From contig DKND01000015.1 of NCBI GenBank assembly GCA_002470605.1, positions 4,785 through 49,533 of the forward strand: 44,749 nt of DNA, written 5' to 3'. The position numbers and the translations under genes are program-made. Shown piece by piece: positions 43,083-44,749 of this stretch. Numbering within the stretch: position 1 is the stretch's first letter; every line of letters begins with the position of its first letter. Origin of the DNA: Opitutia bacterium UBA7397. Lineage in GTDB: Bacteria > Verrucomicrobiota > Verrucomicrobiia > Opitutales > UBA953. The notes beneath the pieces were generated by a model. The model did not search any database. It was not told the origin of the DNA and was given only the letters and a program-made list of their open reading frames with translations.

Positions 43083-44462
43083 TCAGGGACGTTGCCAAGT
43101 CAATCGGAGAGCCCCCTTAACCGGCCCGGATAACCGGACGGCTTCGGCCGGCGGCAAACCAGGCACCCATACGATGGCCCCCCGGGCGAGCACGACCGGC
43201 AAGGCCGCCCTCCGTTCCACAGGAATCTTGCGGTTGATGAGCAAGTCCGAGACCTTGGCCGAACCAGGCGCACCGAGCGGATGATAGCGATCCCCGTCGG
43301 ACTTTCCCCGCCACACCAAATCCTTCAAGGGGGCATTCAGATAGGCCAGGCGATCAGGCGGAATGTCGCCACGGGACAGTTTAGACCAGAGCGCGTCATC
43401 AATATCGACAAGCTCGGCCAAGAGCCCGCATTCGTCGTCCGTCACGCCTTCGACCAGAGGACGCTCCGAAGATCCCAATGACTGTGCGGACAAGGGTAAC
43501 AGCGTTAATTGATGTGCCTGCACCCGCACGATTCTTCCCCGCACGGCAGACTGGGCTGCTTCGCCTGAACGGATGGCCGAGACCAGCGGAAGCAATGAAG
43601 CTAAGCCTGGTTCCGCAATGCCGTGGTAATAAAGAAATTGGCTCAACGCCTCACGAATCAATGCCTCTGGCCTACCCTTCAAAGCAACGACTGGCATCGA
43701 CTCTTCGACCCCAACGACACAACCAAGGTCTTCAGCCCAAGTCGCCAAAGCAGATTGGGATTCGCCTAGGATACGAGAAGAACGCGCAAATCCCTGCTGA
43801 TAATCCCGGCCAAGCGCAGACTCGCCTCCGTCTTTCAGCCAGATTCGCACGCGATTACGGGCGGCGACTGGTAAGACATTCGTGGCATCCTCACGCCAAG
43901 GAAGCCCGGCCTCCAACAATGAACTTAGGATCTTTTCCTTGGTAACACCGGCAGCAATGAGCGGGCGCCAGCGATGATGGCTGTCCTTGAACGATTGCCA
44001 TACGCGCGGCGCCGAAAGACCCGACAGGCCTGCGCCTCGAGCCAAACGCAGAAGCAAAGTTTCGGCGACATCGTCAAGGTGGTGTGCCGTACACAGCAAA
44101 TCGAAACCCAGCACTTTCCGCTGCGCGGTGAAAAACCCGTTTCGAGTCTCGCGCAATTCGAGCTCCGAAGCCGGACCGGAAAACTCACGCTGGTCGCCTT
44201 TATAAGGCACTCCAAGCAAAGCGCAGAAGTCTTGGACGAATCGGGCATCTTCGGCGGAATCTTCGCCTCTTACTCGATGATCAAAGTGCAAAACCACCAA
44301 GCGTGAGCGCAACGTTTCGTCCGCCCAAAGGGCACAAAGGAGATAAATAGAGTCCGCCCCGCCAGAAACAGCGACGGCGATGGCCCCATGCACGTCAGCG
44401 GGTAACGTGGGCAAACGCGGAAGCTTCCTAGCAGCTGCGCGTAAAATCTCGGATGGGGGCAT
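43083..44462 (-). CDS. tilS: tRNA(Ile)-lysidine synthetase
   Basis: The product has 459 residues from the ATG at 44462 (an ATG at 44474 is also in frame). TilS attaches lysine to C34 of the CAU-anticodon tRNA-Ile, so it reads AUA. The PP-loop VAVSGGADSIYLL is followed by VLHFDHRVRGEDSAEDARFV and CTAHHLDDVAETLLLRLARGAG, both family hallmarks. The C-terminal substrate-binding part is weaker, with GDRYHPLGAPGSAKVSDLLINRKIP as a recognisable TilS C-domain motif (shown here from 43210 to 43290). The gene is 20 bases before ftsH on the same strand. Confidence 0.95.
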   Translation of the reverse strand: MPPSEILRAAARKLPRLPTLPADVHGAIAVAVSGGADSIYLLCALWADETLRSRLVVLHFDHRVRGEDSAEDARFVQDFCALLGVPYKGDQREFSGPASELELRETRNGFFTAQRKVLGFDLLCTAHHLDDVAETLLLRLARGAGLSGLSAPRVWQSFKDSHHRWRPLIAAGVTKEKILSSLLEAGLPWREDATNVLPVAARNRVRIWLKDGGESALGRDYQQGFARSSRILGESQSALATWAEDLGCVVGVEESMPVVALKGRPEALIREALSQFLYYHGIAEPGLASLLPLVSAIRSGEAAQSAVRGRIVRVQAHQLTLLPLSAQSLGSSERPLVEGVTDDECGLLAELVDIDDALWSKLSRGDIPPDRLAYLNAPLKDLVWRGKSDGDRYHPLGAPGSAKVSDLLINRKIPVERRAALPVVLARGAIVWVPGLPPAEAVRLSGPVKGALRLTWQRP

Positions 44463-44521
44463 AATCACCGGCACGGCTTCAAACTAACGCCGGCCGAGTC
44501 ACTGCCAACACTAAGCGGCGA

Positions 44522-44749
44522 TCAGAAGGACAAGGTTTCCTTACCATACCAGCGGCGGAGGGCCTCCGGAATCCGGACGGAGCCATCGGCTTGGAGATTA
44601 TTCTCCAAGATGGCCGCCAACACGCGCGGAAGACCCAAGGCCGAACCGTTGAGCGTGTGGACGAACTCTGGCTTCCCGTCCTTCGGCCGAAACCGTATCC
44701 CCGCGCGGCGGGCCTGGAAGTCGGTGAAATTGGAGCAGCTCGAGACTTC
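44522..44749 (-). CDS. serS: Seryl-tRNA synthetase, C-terminal end (cut by window edge)
   Basis: Only the last 75 residues are inside the window; the frame is open to the edge. Translation begins EVSSCSNFTDFQARRAGIRF, the class II motif 3 region of SerRS, and continues with HTLNGSALGLPRVLAAILEN, the conserved end of the active site, and then DGSVRIPEALRRWYG. SerRS charges tRNA-Ser. It is followed 59 bases downstream by tilS in the same direction; a shared transcript is possible. Confidence 0.95.
   Translation of the reverse strand, partial: EVSSCSNFTDFQARRAGIRFRPKDGKPEFVHTLNGSALGLPRVLAAILENNLQADGSVRIPEALRRWYGKETLSF

Overview
The window looks like a chromosomal segment of a Gram-negative member of the PVC superphylum, most likely Verrucomicrobiota (Opitutae-like). 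This is inferred from gene content: LptE and two ExbD proteins imply an outer membrane. A GreA factor carries an approximately 500-residue N-terminal extension of the kind known in Chlamydia, and there are large secreted TPR proteins and a PilB/PilT/PilC set. G+C is moderately high by eye. No 16S gene is present, so the placement is not proven. Coding density is very high: no gap exceeds 300 bases, and the longest is about 270 bases after the tRNA gene.

Layout, left to right. (1) 1-3827, plus strand: the 3' end of plsX, fabH, a secreted TPR protein, lptE and rpe, tightly packed and sometimes overlapping (lipid and envelope biogenesis). (2) 3824-8053: rlmN on the minus strand, then a GreA fusion with a clear terminator, then an ArsR-HTH/methyltransferase fusion. 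(3) 8194-14373: an apparent operon of a 1106-residue secreted TPR protein, a second secreted protein, ExbB and two ExbD proteins, closed by a terminator. A tiny lipoprotein gene follows. (4) 14577-16842, minus: thrB-thrC, with a 20-base overlap. (5) 16926-23013, plus: glutamine-dependent NAD synthetase, an FAD-linked oxidase, a HAD phosphatase and uvrB, separated by 2-18 bases, meeting mutL (minus) stop-to-stop. (6) 24932-28751, plus: a DUF255/thioredoxin-fold protein and a membrane-anchored TPR-like protein. (7) 34065-28741, minus: two paralogous membrane-anchored VWA-like proteins, a YbgC-like thioesterase, a multi-pass GT39/Agl23-like protein and a divergent ApbE. (8) 34211-34288: initiator-type tRNA-Met, followed by two strong hairpin terminators. 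(9) 44749-34558, minus: serS (partial), tilS, ftsH, coaE, pilB, pilT, a second pilB-like ATPase and pilC, ending at one of those terminators.

The most unusual element is the pair of VWA-like proteins at 31556-34065. Each has an N-terminal transmembrane helix with the Ser-x-x-x-His spacing characteristic of TonB and TolA, then a glycine-rich linker, then a domain with a DxSxS metal-site motif. They sit beside a YbgC-type thioesterase, a gene family that usually heads tol-pal operons, and the same window carries an ExbB-ExbD-ExbD motor without a TonB. A proton-motive-force-coupled VWA system is a reasonable but unproven reading. Other points of interest are a MutL whose endonuclease motifs are degraded, an initiator tRNA with an unusual 1-72 pair and discriminator base, and a general scarcity of Shine-Dalgarno sequences.
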